Shown: positions 50,058 through 58,778 of the stretch, one piece after another
Layout: every line of letters begins with the position of its first letter
Position numbering within the stretch: position 1 is the stretch's first letter
Source: CAYSSJ01 sp964433675
GTDB taxonomy: Bacteria; Cloacimonadota; Cloacimonadia; Cloacimonadales; TCS61
Direction of reading: 5' to 3'
NCBI GenBank assembly: GCA_964433675.1
Contig: CAYSSJ010000013.1
Location: forward strand, 1 to 64,000
Length of the DNA stretch: 64,000 bases
Translations under genes and position numbers: made by a program
The notes under the pieces: generated by a model
What the model was told of the DNA's origin: nothing
The model's database searches: none
Seen by the model: only the letters and a program-made list of their open reading frames with translations

Positions 50058-50699
50058 TTGAGATTTAGAACTATTTGGATCGCAATAATAATTACGTTAA
50101 TTATGCCGGCGCTGTTTGCGCAAGGTATATCGAGGACTCAAGATGCCAGAAACAATATCTATCTGGAGAGGTTGGACGAAAACCTGATAGATACTATCAA
50201 AATGTTGGAAACTTTTAGCGATAGAGCGCAGAACGTGGAACACTTCGACATGGTCGATGCCTATACCAGTTTCTTGATGAATATGACCATGGAGTGTGCT
50301 AAATTGCGTAATTACATTTCGCAAGCGGAAAATGCCACCTCTGCCGAAGAGAGAGAAGATATCATCGCTATTTTGATCTTCACACTGAAACCGGAGCTTG
50401 AAGAGTTCGACGAAGATGTAACCAGAGCTCAAGATAGAGAAAATCAGGATTACCTCGAAGATATTTCTGAGCGCATCAAGAAAACCAGAGGCAATACGCT
50501 ACAAAGTTTGATTAAAGAAGAGGAAAAGATGGTGCAAACGGGAATGATCTCTACCGAGTATATGGAATTACATGCCAGATTCTTCTTTTTGAACTTATTG
50601 GATGATTTTGTGAAACCCTACACTTTTCTTAGCAGGCAAAACAGAGCTTTGCTCACAGAGATCGTGAAAGATATAGATAAAAACATGCCTGCTTTATAA
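50058..50699 (+). CDS. Exported helical protein of unknown function
   Basis: A 213-residue protein with a signal peptide (RTIWIAIIITLIMPALFAQG) and an otherwise alpha-helical, charged body (RLDENLIDTIKMLETFSDRA; IIAILIFTLKPELEEFDEDV; LHARFFFLNLLDDFV). It starts with TTG at 50058, 7 nt after AAAGGAG, with no better ATG. I do not recognise the family. It follows the AI-2E permease by 16 bp and precedes a small membrane protein by 13 bp, so it belongs to their operon and probably acts in the periplasm. Confidence 0.7.
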   Translation: MRFRTIWIAIIITLIMPALFAQGISRTQDARNNIYLERLDENLIDTIKMLETFSDRAQNVEHFDMVDAYTSFLMNMTMECAKLRNYISQAENATSAEEREDIIAILIFTLKPELEEFDEDVTRAQDRENQDYLEDISERIKKTRGNTLQSLIKEEEKMVQTGMISTEYMELHARFFFLNLLDDFVKPYTFLSRQNRALLTEIVKDIDKNMPAL

Positions 50700-50712
50700 A
50701 AATGGAGATGTT

Positions 50713-51060
50713 ATGCAGATAAGCGGACAAATTAATCTCGTATTGTACTTTATCACTACTTTTTTGATGAATCTGTTTTTTTTGGCAACTGTAGTGATAC
50801 TTTCTGTAGGATTGGTGCGCATGTTCACAGACAGTTTCAAGACATTGTTTCGCACTGAAAACAGAGTAAGAAAGGATAAATCCGACATCGGTTATTCCAT
50901 GCGGCTATTCTCACTTGTCCTCACTTTTTTGGCAGGCGCATTGCTGATGGATATCATCATAGATATCAGCTGGGATAGTATCGCACAGTTTGCGGCGATT
51001 ATCGTCTTGAAACTGATCATAGACATAATTAAGAGCAAATTGATAGATAAGGAGGCTTGA
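50713..51060 (+). CDS. DUF1622-like small membrane protein
   Basis: A 115-residue protein with three predicted helices (about 8-35, 60-80, 82-105). The second half, SMRLFSLVLTFLAGALLMDIIIDISWDSIAQFAAIIVLKLIIDII, matches the DUF1622 pattern (a helix ending A-D-I, then S/T-W-x-x-I/L-x-x-L/F-A-A-I-V-x-x-R/K). GGAGATG-type spacing precedes ATG 50713. It is 5 bp before the nitroreductase. The function is unknown. Confidence 0.6.
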   Translation: MQISGQINLVLYFITTFLMNLFFLATVVILSVGLVRMFTDSFKTLFRTENRVRKDKSDIGYSMRLFSLVLTFLAGALLMDIIIDISWDSIAQFAAIIVLKLIIDIIKSKLIDKEA

Positions 51061-51064
51061 AAAG

Positions 51065-51634
51065 TTGATAGAAGAATTGATCCAAAAAAATAGAAGTTAC
51101 CGTCGTTTTGAAGAAGACGTTAAGGTGGAATTGGATGACTTGAAACACTTTGTGGATTTGGGAAGACAAAGTGCATCAGCAGCTAATCTACAGCCACTCA
51201 GATATCATATTAGTAACAATAGAAGACTGAATAGCCATATCTTCCCGCTGCTTAAATGGGCTGGCTATCTAAAAGATTGGGATGGACCCGTGCATGGCGA
51301 ACGTCCCGCTGCTTATATCACCATTCTCAATTCTCAACCAGACAACAGATTTGCCTCAACCGATGCCGGTATAGCAGTCCAATCTATACTCTTGGCAGCT
51401 GTGGAGCATGGCTATGGTGGTTGTATATTTGCTTCGGTGGATAGAGAGAGATTGGCAGCTTTGTTAGAGCTTCCCCAAGATTATAAAATCCTATTCACTA
51501 TCGCACTGGGTAAGCCGAAAGAGAAAGTCAAACTCGTAGAAGCAGATGACGATATCAAATACTGGCGCGATCAAAATGGTGTGCATTTTGTCCCCAAACT
51601 GAAATTGGGTGAAGTCATCTTCAAAATCAACTAA
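51065..51634 (+). CDS. Nitroreductase-family protein
   Basis: A 189-residue FMN-dependent nitroreductase-fold protein: LIQKNRSYRRFEED and LGRQSASAANLQPLRYHI (FMN-binding R and S-A-x-N-x-Q-P), TDAGIAVQSILLAAVEHGYGGCIFAS, and FTIALGKPKEKVKLVE near the end. The start is TTG at 51065, with GGAGG at 51052; the preceding stop is 5 bp upstream. Substrate unknown. It is the last gene of the 48.5-51.6 kb run. Confidence 0.88.
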   Translation: MIEELIQKNRSYRRFEEDVKVELDDLKHFVDLGRQSASAANLQPLRYHISNNRRLNSHIFPLLKWAGYLKDWDGPVHGERPAAYITILNSQPDNRFASTDAGIAVQSILLAAVEHGYGGCIFASVDRERLAALLELPQDYKILFTIALGKPKEKVKLVEADDDIKYWRDQNGVHFVPKLKLGEVIFKIN

Positions 51635-51799
51635 GTGGCTTGAAATATGTCGGCAATATTTACTGGAGATATCGTTTTTTTTACCTTTACCTAACTCTTT
51701 TGCTACCATACTCTAATAATGGTTATGACAAAAATAGAGTTGACAGTTTAGATTAAGTGAAGATTTTAAACGTAAAATATATTAAAAAAGGAGAATAGT

Positions 51800-52003
51800 A
51801 TGGCAAGAATGACTGTCGATCCCAAATACTGTAAAGGATGTGGTCTTTGCATAGAAGCCTGTCCTAAGAAGATCATTCGTTTTTCGGAAGATATCAATGC
51901 AAAAGGATATCATTATGCTGAATGTTTCGATCAGGACGCTTGTATAGCTTGCAAATTGTGTTATACTACCTGTCCGGATGTCGCGATTAAAATTGAGAAA
52001 TAA
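51800..52003 (+). CDS. 4Fe-4S ferredoxin subunit of 2-oxoacid oxidoreductase
   Basis: A 67-residue dicluster ferredoxin. Two motifs, CKGCGLCIEACPKK and CIACKLCYTTCPD, each supply C-x2-C-x2-C-x3-C for a 4Fe-4S cluster. GGAG precedes ATG 51800, and TTGACA at 51740-51745 is a possible -35. It is the delta subunit of the four-gene complex 51800-54389 and passes electrons from the catalytic subunits to free ferredoxin. Confidence 0.92.
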   Translation: MARMTVDPKYCKGCGLCIEACPKKIIRFSEDINAKGYHYAECFDQDACIACKLCYTTCPDVAIKIEK

Positions 52004-52014
52004 ATGGAGGAACA

Positions 52015-53094
52015 ATGGGTGAAAAAGTATTGATGAAAGGGAACGAAGCCGTAGCGGAAGCTGCTATACGAGCCGGTTGCCGCTTGTATTTCGCTTATCC
52101 TATTACCCCGCAGAGTGAATTGATCGAATATATGTCCCGTATGATGCCGAAAGTGAACGGTATCTTCATACAGGCAGAGAGCGAAGTTTCCGCTATCAAC
52201 ATGATCTACGGCGCTGCCGGATGCGGTAAACGTGCGATGACCTCGTCGTCATCACCGGGTATCAGTCTGAAACAAGAGGGAATATCCTATATCGCAGGCG
52301 CTAATCTGCCGGCAGTGATAGTGAATGTTCAGCGTGGTGGACCCGGTCTGGGAGATATCCAACCTTCACAGGGTGATTATTTCCAAGCAACCAAAGGTGG
52401 TGGACACGGAGATTATCGCTCTATCGTGCTCGCTCCCAATTCAGTTCAAGAATTTGCCGATATGGCCGCTATGGCTTTCGAATTGGCAGATAAGTATCGT
52501 AATTCTGTTATTATCCTTTCAGACGGTCTGCTCGGTCAGATGATGGAACCAGTAGAATTCGCAGAAGCAAAAACAGAGAAAGAAGTGGAAGAGCTGGGCA
52601 AGCAACATTATGACTGGTGTATGCATCCCAATGTAGATGGAGAGAATCGTCATCATCATGAGATCAACTCTCTGGAAATAGATCCGAATGTCTTGGAAAA
52701 ACATGTCCTCAAACTGGAAGAGAAGTATAAAAAGATCGAAGCGAATGAGGTTAAATACGAAGAATATAATGTAAATGAAGACAACGAGGTCTTGTGTGTT
52801 GCATTTGGAACAGCTTCTCGTATCGTTCGTTCAGCTATCGATCAACTGAAAGAAGAGGGCAGAAATGTCGGTTTGATAAGACCGATTACAGTTTGGCCCT
52901 ATCCATACAAAGCTATCGAAGAAGCACTTCATGACAAGGTGAAGAAAGTATGCGTATTTGAACTTAACTTGGGGCAGATGGTCGAAGATGTGCGTCTGGC
53001 AGTTAATGGTAAAGTACCGGTCGAGTTCATGGGTAAAGTCGGCGGTTTAGTCTTTACACCAGACGAAGTAAAAGCGAAGATCGAGGAGGTATAG
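52015..53094 (+). CDS. vorB: 2-oxoacid:ferredoxin oxidoreductase alpha subunit (VorB/KorA)
   Basis: A 359-residue alpha subunit of a 2-oxoacid:ferredoxin oxidoreductase, which makes acyl-CoA, CO2 and reduced ferredoxin from a 2-oxoacid. It opens with KGNEAVAEAAIRAGCRLYFAYPITPQSELIEYM, then EVSAINMIYGAAGCGKRAMTSSSSPGISLKQEGISY, VNVQRGGPGLGDIQPSQGDYFQA and the C-terminal RPITVWPYPYKAI. The text looks most like 3-methyl-2-oxobutanoate (VorB) subunits, but 2-oxoglutarate use cannot be ruled out. GGAGG precedes ATG 52015. Confidence 0.88.
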   Translation: MGEKVLMKGNEAVAEAAIRAGCRLYFAYPITPQSELIEYMSRMMPKVNGIFIQAESEVSAINMIYGAAGCGKRAMTSSSSPGISLKQEGISYIAGANLPAVIVNVQRGGPGLGDIQPSQGDYFQATKGGGHGDYRSIVLAPNSVQEFADMAAMAFELADKYRNSVIILSDGLLGQMMEPVEFAEAKTEKEVEELGKQHYDWCMHPNVDGENRHHHEINSLEIDPNVLEKHVLKLEEKYKKIEANEVKYEEYNVNEDNEVLCVAFGTASRIVRSAIDQLKEEGRNVGLIRPITVWPYPYKAIEEALHDKVKKVCVFELNLGQMVEDVRLAVNGKVPVEFMGKVGGLVFTPDEVKAKIEEV

Positions 53095-53850
53095 ATGCAA
53101 GTAATAGCTCAAAGACCCAAATCACTAATGGAAGTGCCTTTTACTTATTGTCCGGGCTGTTTACATGGTGTGGCACATCGTCTGATAGCCGAGGCTATGG
53201 ACGAACTGGATATGCGAAATCATACAATGGGAGTAGCTCCGGTGGGCTGTTCCGTATTTGCCTATAAATTCTTTGATTGTGATATGGCGCAAGCTGCTCA
53301 TGGTCGCGCTCCAGCCGTTGCAACCGGCATGAAACGAGCCCGACCCGATATGCACGTCTTCACCTATCAAGGTGATGGAGACCTCGCTGCTATCGGAACT
53401 GCCGAGATCATTCACGCTGCTAATCGAGGTGAAAAGATGACCGTCTTTTTCGTAAATAACGCTATCTATGGTATGACCGGCGGGCAGATGGCTCCAACTA
53501 CGCTTTCAAATATGAAGACTTCCACATCCCCATACGGGCGTGATGTAGAAGACATCGGTCATCCGATAAAAATGTGTGAACTTCTATCCACTCTGGAATC
53601 TCCATATCTGATTGAGCGAGTGTCACTATTATCCCCCCAAGATATACTCAAAGCAAAAAAAGTGGTTAATAAAGCGATGAAAATCAATAAAGAAAACAAA
53701 GGATTTACCTTTGTAGAATTCATCTCTACCTGTCCGACTAACTGGGGTGTCGAATCCGAAAAAGCGCGTGAGTGGGCAAAAGAGAATATGCTCCCCATAT
53801 TCAAAATCGGTAACTTCCGCGATAAATCTAGAGAAGGGGGACAATCATGA
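53095..53850 (+). CDS. 2-oxoacid:ferredoxin oxidoreductase beta subunit
   Basis: A 251-residue thiamine diphosphate-binding beta subunit. It has YCPGCLHGVAHRLIAEAM, the Mg-TPP motif GDGDLAAIGTAEIIHAANRGEKMTVFFVNN and YGMTGGQMAPTT. The Cys pair C-P-G-C near residues 20-23 is normal for this family. GGAGG precedes ATG 53095, which immediately follows the alpha stop; the gene overlaps gamma by 4 bp. It forms the active site with the alpha subunit. Confidence 0.92.
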   Translation: MQVIAQRPKSLMEVPFTYCPGCLHGVAHRLIAEAMDELDMRNHTMGVAPVGCSVFAYKFFDCDMAQAAHGRAPAVATGMKRARPDMHVFTYQGDGDLAAIGTAEIIHAANRGEKMTVFFVNNAIYGMTGGQMAPTTLSNMKTSTSPYGRDVEDIGHPIKMCELLSTLESPYLIERVSLLSPQDILKAKKVVNKAMKINKENKGFTFVEFISTCPTNWGVESEKAREWAKENMLPIFKIGNFRDKSREGGQS

Positions 53851-54389
53851 AAATAGAATTGATCTGCTCAGGCTTTGGTGGACAAGGCTCGCTTACTGTC
53901 GGTAAATTCCTGGCACAAGCTGCTATGAAAGAGGGTAAGAATGTGTCTTGGTTACCATCTTACGGACCGGAAATGCGCGGTGGTACTGCCAATGTCTCTA
54001 CCGTGATTTCGGATGATCCCATAGCTTCACCGATCGTCAGTCACCCCGATATCGTCATTGCACTCAATCAACCCTCTGCAGATAAGTTCGGACCGACTAT
54101 CAAAGCAGGTGGGCTGCTGATCGGTAACGAAGATATGTGTCCAAAAAAGTTGGAGAGAGACGATATCGAATCATTATATGCTCCGATGAGCAAGATTGCT
54201 AATGAGATAGGTAGCGCTAAGGTGCTGAATATGGTCTCGATCGGTATTGTTATCGGCAAAACCAAGTTGGTTAAATATGAGACCTTGGAAAAAGATCTAA
54301 AAACGTTTATGAAAGATAAGAATCCAGCCCTATTAGAAGCTAATATCAAAGCGATTCGCAAAGGGATGGAGATTGGTGAATCTTCATAA
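53847..54389 (+). CDS. 2-oxoacid:ferredoxin oxidoreductase gamma subunit
   Basis: A 180-residue gamma subunit: ICSGFGGQGSLTVGKFLAQAAMKEGKNVSWLPSYGPEMRGGTANVSTVISDDPIASPIVSHPD is the family signature. It overlaps the beta gene by 4 bp (ATGA) and is followed by a strong terminator. The gene order ferredoxin-alpha-beta-gamma is the usual one for vor/kor operons of anaerobes. Confidence 0.92.
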   Translation: MKIELICSGFGGQGSLTVGKFLAQAAMKEGKNVSWLPSYGPEMRGGTANVSTVISDDPIASPIVSHPDIVIALNQPSADKFGPTIKAGGLLIGNEDMCPKKLERDDIESLYAPMSKIANEIGSAKVLNMVSIGIVIGKTKLVKYETLEKDLKTFMKDKNPALLEANIKAIRKGMEIGESS

Positions 54390-54403
54390 AATCAAATAAT
54401 CAT

Positions 54404-54437
54404 AAAAGGGGCGATTTCAGTTTCGCCCCTTTTTTTT
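54404..54437 (+). terminator. Rho-independent terminator of oxidoreductase operon
   Basis: AAAGGGGCGA (54405-54414) pairs with TCGCCCCTTT (54423-54432), followed by more T. It lies 15 bp after the gamma stop. TTGACA at 54439 begins the next promoter. Confidence 0.95.
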
Positions 54438-54498
54438 ATTGACAATAATTATCCCAGATTTTTTAGTTTACCATTAATTTATAAAGACGGAGGTAAAG

Positions 54499-55116
54499 AT
54501 GAGGTTCAGAAATTTTAGAATTGTTATTATCATAGCAGCTCTTGCTGCTCTGTTGGTGGTAGGTTGTGCCGGTCCATCCCGCACGGTTGAGAGAATTTCA
54601 GCAGATGAGGTAGTAGATCTGAGCGGGCGGTGGAGCGATACAGATTCCAGATTGGTAGCCGAACAGATGGTTACCGATTTGCTGATGAGACCATGGCTGA
54701 ATAACTTTATGCAGGAAGAGGGGAAAAGACCGGTGGTTATTGTCGGTAATATTCGCAATTTATCCTCTGAACATATAGAGACAGGGTTGTTTGTTACCAA
54801 TATCGAAAGAGAACTGATAAATTCGGGAAGAGTTACCTTTGTAGCCAGTCGGGAACAAAGGGAAGCTATCAGGGAAGAACGGCTCGATCAGCAGGCTTAT
54901 GCCACAGAGGAGACCGCTCGAAGATTAGCCGCTGAAACCGGGGCTGACTTTATGATGCATGGCTCTATCAAAACTCTGGTCGATCAGCTGGAAGGAAGAC
55001 AGATCAAACTCTATCAGGTAGATATGGAACTGATCAATCTGGAAACCAATGAAAAAGTATGGATCGGCAACAAAGAGATCAGGAAATATATCGAACGTTC
55101 CCGTTCCCGTTGGTAA
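54499..55116 (+). CDS. LpoB-like penicillin-binding protein activator lipoprotein
   Basis: A 205-residue lipoprotein. The lipobox is LVVGC with lipidated C23; VDLSGRWSDTDSRLVAEQMVTDLLMRPWL and RPVVIVGNIRNLSSEHIETGLFVTNIERELINSGRVTFV are the LpoB-family text. LpoB activates peptidoglycan synthases in enterics; here the target is unknown. GGAGG precedes ATG 54499 and TTGACA is at 54439. It leads a three-lipoprotein operon, the next gene starting 5 bp later. Confidence 0.85.
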   Translation: MRFRNFRIVIIIAALAALLVVGCAGPSRTVERISADEVVDLSGRWSDTDSRLVAEQMVTDLLMRPWLNNFMQEEGKRPVVIVGNIRNLSSEHIETGLFVTNIERELINSGRVTFVASREQREAIREERLDQQAYATEETARRLAAETGADFMMHGSIKTLVDQLEGRQIKLYQVDMELINLETNEKVWIGNKEIRKYIERSRSRW

Positions 55117-55121
55117 AAATT

Positions 55122-56507
55122 ATGAAATATCTCGTTGCATTATGCCTTTTGGTCTCTCTGATGGGCTGTGCCGGCATGAGGAGTCATAAGCAGCCATTTG
55201 CTGAGATAGAGGAGAAAATCGGTCAAGGTAACTATGCAGCCGCTCTTGCTCAGGTAGAAGCGGGCAAGAATAAATTTTACCAAGAAAAAGATCGTGTCTT
55301 GTATTTTCTGGATGCCGGTATGCTACTTCATTACAATGCAAACTATACTCAAAGTAACGAGTATCTCACCCAAGCCGAATATGCTATCGAAGAACTATTT
55401 ACCAAAAGTATCTCTCGTGGTGCTGCTTCTGTGATGTTGAACGATAATGTACTCGAATATGCCGGCGAAGATTATGAAGATGTGTATCTAAACCTGTTCA
55501 AAGCAATTAATTTTTTGGAGATAGGGCAATTTGACGCTGCATTTGTAGAAGTAAGAAGGATAAATAACAAATTAAATGTCCTCAGCGACAGATATGATCA
55601 ACTTGCCGGAGAATATAATACGGCAGAAGAAGCTGAAGTCGAGTTCAAACCGGGAGAATCGCGTTTCCATAATTCCGCACTTGCCCGCTATATGAGTATG
55701 CTGATGTATCGAACGGAAGGAAACATCGATGCAGCGCGTATCGATCGAAACCTTATTTCGCAAGCATTCGAAACGCAAGCTCAGCTTTACAACTTCTCCA
55801 AACCGGAGCTTGATTCGCATCTCAGCTTTACTGAGCAAGCGAAACTCAATGTGATGGCTTTCACTGGTAGAGGACCGGATAAAAAAGCAAGGACTCTCTA
55901 TATTCATACAGAAAAAGATCATATCATCATCGCGACAACAGCAGAAGTACCTTCAGGTAGGCAAGATCTCGCTACTCTGGATGTGATACGATGGCCCGGT
56001 GTTAGTGAGGGTTATCATTTCAAATTCCAACTGCCGGTTATGGAACTACGCTCTTCAAATATTGATAGAATCCGGGTGGTAGTGGATAACAACCGCAGAT
56101 TCGAACTGCAAAAGATGGAGAATATCGAACGCATAGCGGAGGATATGTTCAGACGTAAAGAGCCGCTTATCTATCTGAAGACTATAACTAGGGCAGTTGT
56201 AAAAGGGCTATTGTCCGAAAAAGCTAAAGGTGAGATGACCAGCAGGATAGATAACCCACTTCTCGCATTTGCTGCCAGAATGGCAACCGATGTGGCTGTG
56301 GATGCTACCGAAAATGCTGATCTGAGAATTTCACGTTTTTTCCCGGCTTATGCTTATGTAGGAGAAATCGATCTGCAACCTGGTGTATATGATATCAGAG
56401 TGGATTATCTCAATAGATTTGGAGGGATAGTTCATAGTGAAAATTATGCAAATTTTCAGGTCAGAAGAAATGGACTTAATTTCATCCCAACCTTCCATTT
56501 AAATTAA
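55122..56507 (+). CDS. COG3014-like TPR lipoprotein
   Basis: A 461-residue lipoprotein. MKYLVALCLLVSLMGC gives a lipobox with C16; the frame is open to 55059 but that part is read within lpoB. An alpha-helical TPR-like first half (YAAALAQVEAGKNKFYQEKDRVLYFLDAGMLLHY; VYLNLFKAINFLEIGQFDAAFVEVRRINNKL) leads to a beta-rich second half (PGVSEGYHFKFQLPVME). This matches the COG3014 family found next to LpoB and LPP20-type genes. Function unknown, presumably outer membrane or wall related. It is coupled to lpoB by 5 bp and lacks its own ribosome site. Confidence 0.8.
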   Translation: MKYLVALCLLVSLMGCAGMRSHKQPFAEIEEKIGQGNYAAALAQVEAGKNKFYQEKDRVLYFLDAGMLLHYNANYTQSNEYLTQAEYAIEELFTKSISRGAASVMLNDNVLEYAGEDYEDVYLNLFKAINFLEIGQFDAAFVEVRRINNKLNVLSDRYDQLAGEYNTAEEAEVEFKPGESRFHNSALARYMSMLMYRTEGNIDAARIDRNLISQAFETQAQLYNFSKPELDSHLSFTEQAKLNVMAFTGRGPDKKARTLYIHTEKDHIIIATTAEVPSGRQDLATLDVIRWPGVSEGYHFKFQLPVMELRSSNIDRIRVVVDNNRRFELQKMENIERIAEDMFRRKEPLIYLKTITRAVVKGLLSEKAKGEMTSRIDNPLLAFAARMATDVAVDATENADLRISRFFPAYAYVGEIDLQPGVYDIRVDYLNRFGGIVHSENYANFQVRRNGLNFIPTFHLN

Positions 56508-56518
56508 AGGAGTTTTTT

Positions 56519-57544
56519 ATGAAAAATACTATAGTCATAATACTGGTAATGGTGATTATATCGGCTTGTGCAACTGCTTCCCAAAAAGCAGATGCTCCAC
56601 CGGAATGGTTGAACAATCCCTATGCAACCTATCCGGAGCAACTCTATCTTGCTTCTATCGGTAGCGGAGATTCCAGAGCTCAAGCTGAGAGAAATGCTGC
56701 TGCAAAACTGGCTCAGATATTCGAAACTAGTGTTTCGGTGGACGAGACTCATAGACAACGCTACAAAGAGATCACCGGCAGCGAGCTGATGTCTTTCGAG
56801 GATGAGTTTAGTATGGATAGATCTGTTAGGTTGGAAGCGGAGCAGACACTTATTAATATTACCTATGCAGATAGCTATCGCGATAATATGGGAAAAGTGC
56901 ATGTACTGGCTTATATTCATCGGATGAGAACTGCTGATATTTATGAGAATAAAATAGCAGAAAACGCCGATAAGGTAAACCAACTGATTGCTCAGAGCAA
57001 TAATAGCGGTAATCAGCTCATCAAATACGCTGCTATGAACGCTGCTCAGGCAGTGGCAAATTCCAACCAGATATTGATAGATCAGCTCAGTATCATCTCA
57101 CCCGATAGTAAAGAATTTCTCAATCTTAATTACAACATGAACTCTATCAATCAAAGAGTAGGTGAACTTGCCCGCGATATCACTTTCGAGATCGAGATTG
57201 AAAATGATGATAATAACCAGATATCAATCCTACTTTCCGATATGCTAAACGAACTCGGATTTATGATCACCACCCACGGTATGCTGCTGATAGATGGTAA
57301 GATCGATTTTGAAGAAACCGATCTGGGTAGAGCAGATGGCGTCGTCTTTGTCCGTTATGATCTGCAGCTTAGAGTCATCGATGACTATGGCAATATCATT
57401 ATCAGTATGAACGAGCGGGGTAGAGAAGGTCACAATAATTTCCGCGAAGCCAGACAGAGATGCCTGAGAACAATTCAACAAAAAATCGATCAAGCTTTGC
57501 AGAATAGATTAATCTCATATTTCGATAATCTTGTGGCTTCTTAA
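56519..57544 (+). CDS. LPP20-family lipoprotein
   Basis: A 341-residue lipoprotein. The lipobox is VIISAC (C17). The N-terminal half, PPEWLNNPYATYPEQLYLASIGSGDSRAQAERNAAAKLAQIF, is the LPP20 domain; the second half has LSDMLNELGFMITTHGMLLIDGKIDF and DYGNIIISMNERGREGHN. AAAGGAG precedes ATG 56519, 11 bp after the COG3014-like gene. It completes the LpoB/COG3014/LPP20 triad, an arrangement also seen elsewhere in bacteria (from memory). Confidence 0.8.
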   Translation: MKNTIVIILVMVIISACATASQKADAPPEWLNNPYATYPEQLYLASIGSGDSRAQAERNAAAKLAQIFETSVSVDETHRQRYKEITGSELMSFEDEFSMDRSVRLEAEQTLINITYADSYRDNMGKVHVLAYIHRMRTADIYENKIAENADKVNQLIAQSNNSGNQLIKYAAMNAAQAVANSNQILIDQLSIISPDSKEFLNLNYNMNSINQRVGELARDITFEIEIENDDNNQISILLSDMLNELGFMITTHGMLLIDGKIDFEETDLGRADGVVFVRYDLQLRVIDDYGNIIISMNERGREGHNNFREARQRCLRTIQQKIDQALQNRLISYFDNLVAS

Positions 57545-57593
57545 TCATTATAGTGTGGTAAAATAAGAATATAAAGTTAAAGGAGATTCTAAG

Positions 57594-58010
57594 ATGATTT
57601 CTTACCGTAAAGAACTCTGGTTTCACACGAAAAAAAGACGAGAATTGGTTCATATTACGGATATGATTCAAGAAGCAGTAGAATCGTCTAATGTAAAAGA
57701 AGGGCTATGTTTGGTAAACTCCATGCATATCACCTCCAGTGTATTTATAAATGATAACGAACCCGGATTGCATGCGGATTTCGAAGTTTGGTTGGAAAAA
57801 CTGGCACCAGAGAAACCTTATGACCAATATCGGCACAATGGTTTTGAAGATAATGCAGACGCACATTTGAAAAGAACGGTTATGGGTAGAGAGGTTGTAG
57901 TAGCCATTACAGACGGCAAACTCGATCTTGGTCCATGGGAAGCAATATTTTACGGAGAGTTCGACGGGAAGCGCGATAAAAGTGCGTTGATAAAGATCAT
58001 CGGCGAATGA
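57594..58010 (+). CDS. YjbQ-family protein (UPF0047)
   Basis: A 138-residue protein of the UPF0047/YjbQ family, with reported weak thiamine-phosphate synthase activity in some members. It shows CLVNSMHITSSVFINDNEPGLHADFEVWLEKLAP, NADAHLKRTVMGREVVVAITDGKLDLGPWEAIFYGEFDG and RDKSALIKIIGE. The conserved histidines in NSMHITSS, LHADF and DAHLK would bind metal. AAAGGAG precedes ATG 57594. Its stop abuts the convergent batE stop without a terminator. Confidence 0.92.
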   Translation: MISYRKELWFHTKKRRELVHITDMIQEAVESSNVKEGLCLVNSMHITSSVFINDNEPGLHADFEVWLEKLAPEKPYDQYRHNGFEDNADAHLKRTVMGREVVVAITDGKLDLGPWEAIFYGEFDGKRDKSALIKIIGE

Positions 58011-58778
58011 TCATTTTATCCTGACACGGTCAAGTTCTGCCGACTTCATCCACCCGCCGGTTCCATTTGGCAATTTGACCAAAAGCCAGTTGTTCTCCGC
58101 TTGCTCGATCGTTACGATCATTCCTTCATGGATGGTGAAGATGCGGGTGAATTCTTCACTCGGGCCGCTGTATCCACTGGCTTGATCGGCTATCAGTACA
58201 GCTTGGCTATCATCATGCAGAGTGTTCCAACGGATGATGCTGATAAGCAAAGATATGCTAAATAGGACGATCAGGAATGTTAAGATAAAAATGGGGATAG
58301 ATTTCTCCTTACCTCGATAATAGATTATCATCCAGTTAATGGTCAATACAATCAGGATAAGAATTGCTAAAGTAATGATAGCCAAGAGATTCAAAGGAAA
58401 TGTGGTTACGATTGCAGACCAGATTCTACCCAGTGTATCCTCAGTCTGCAGGCTTTGTTCATCTTGGGTTATCTCGAGAGCAAAATTCAGATTCTGTCTT
58501 GCTCTATGATGGTTCGGATCAACTTTCAGCGCTTTGAGATAATATACCACAGCTCTACCTAGTTGATCAGCTCTAAAATAACTATTTCCGATATTATAAT
58601 ACAGATCCGCATTGACTATACCCTCATCTTCCAGAGCCATAAATTTTTCCAATGCCTGAGAAAATTGCTTGTTTTGATAAGCTTCTACTGCTTCATTATA
58701 CAAGGTTACTTCCCAAGTGTCGGCTACAAGAAGCATCGGGATGAATAATAATGCTATGAAGATGATCTGCTTACTCAT
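58011..58778 (-). CDS. batE: BatE-like TPR/SH3 membrane protein
   Basis: A 255-residue protein: signal peptide (IIFIALLFIPMLLVADTW), three TPR repeats (about 20-95; YNEAVEAYQNKQFSQALEKFMALEDEGIVNADLYYNIGNSYFR), two membrane helices (about 125-175) and a C-terminal bacterial SH3 domain (SGYSGPSEEFTRIFTIHEGMIVTIEQAENNWLLVKLPNGTGGWMKSAEL). This is the BatE layout. It overlaps batD by 4 bp and ends the operon. Bat proteins support aerotolerance or envelope stress in Bacteroides; the mechanism is unknown. Confidence 0.85.
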   Translation of the reverse strand: MSKQIIFIALLFIPMLLVADTWEVTLYNEAVEAYQNKQFSQALEKFMALEDEGIVNADLYYNIGNSYFRADQLGRAVVYYLKALKVDPNHHRARQNLNFALEITQDEQSLQTEDTLGRIWSAIVTTFPLNLLAIITLAILILIVLTINWMIIYYRGKEKSIPIFILTFLIVLFSISLLISIIRWNTLHDDSQAVLIADQASGYSGPSEEFTRIFTIHEGMIVTIEQAENNWLLVKLPNGTGGWMKSAELDRVRIK

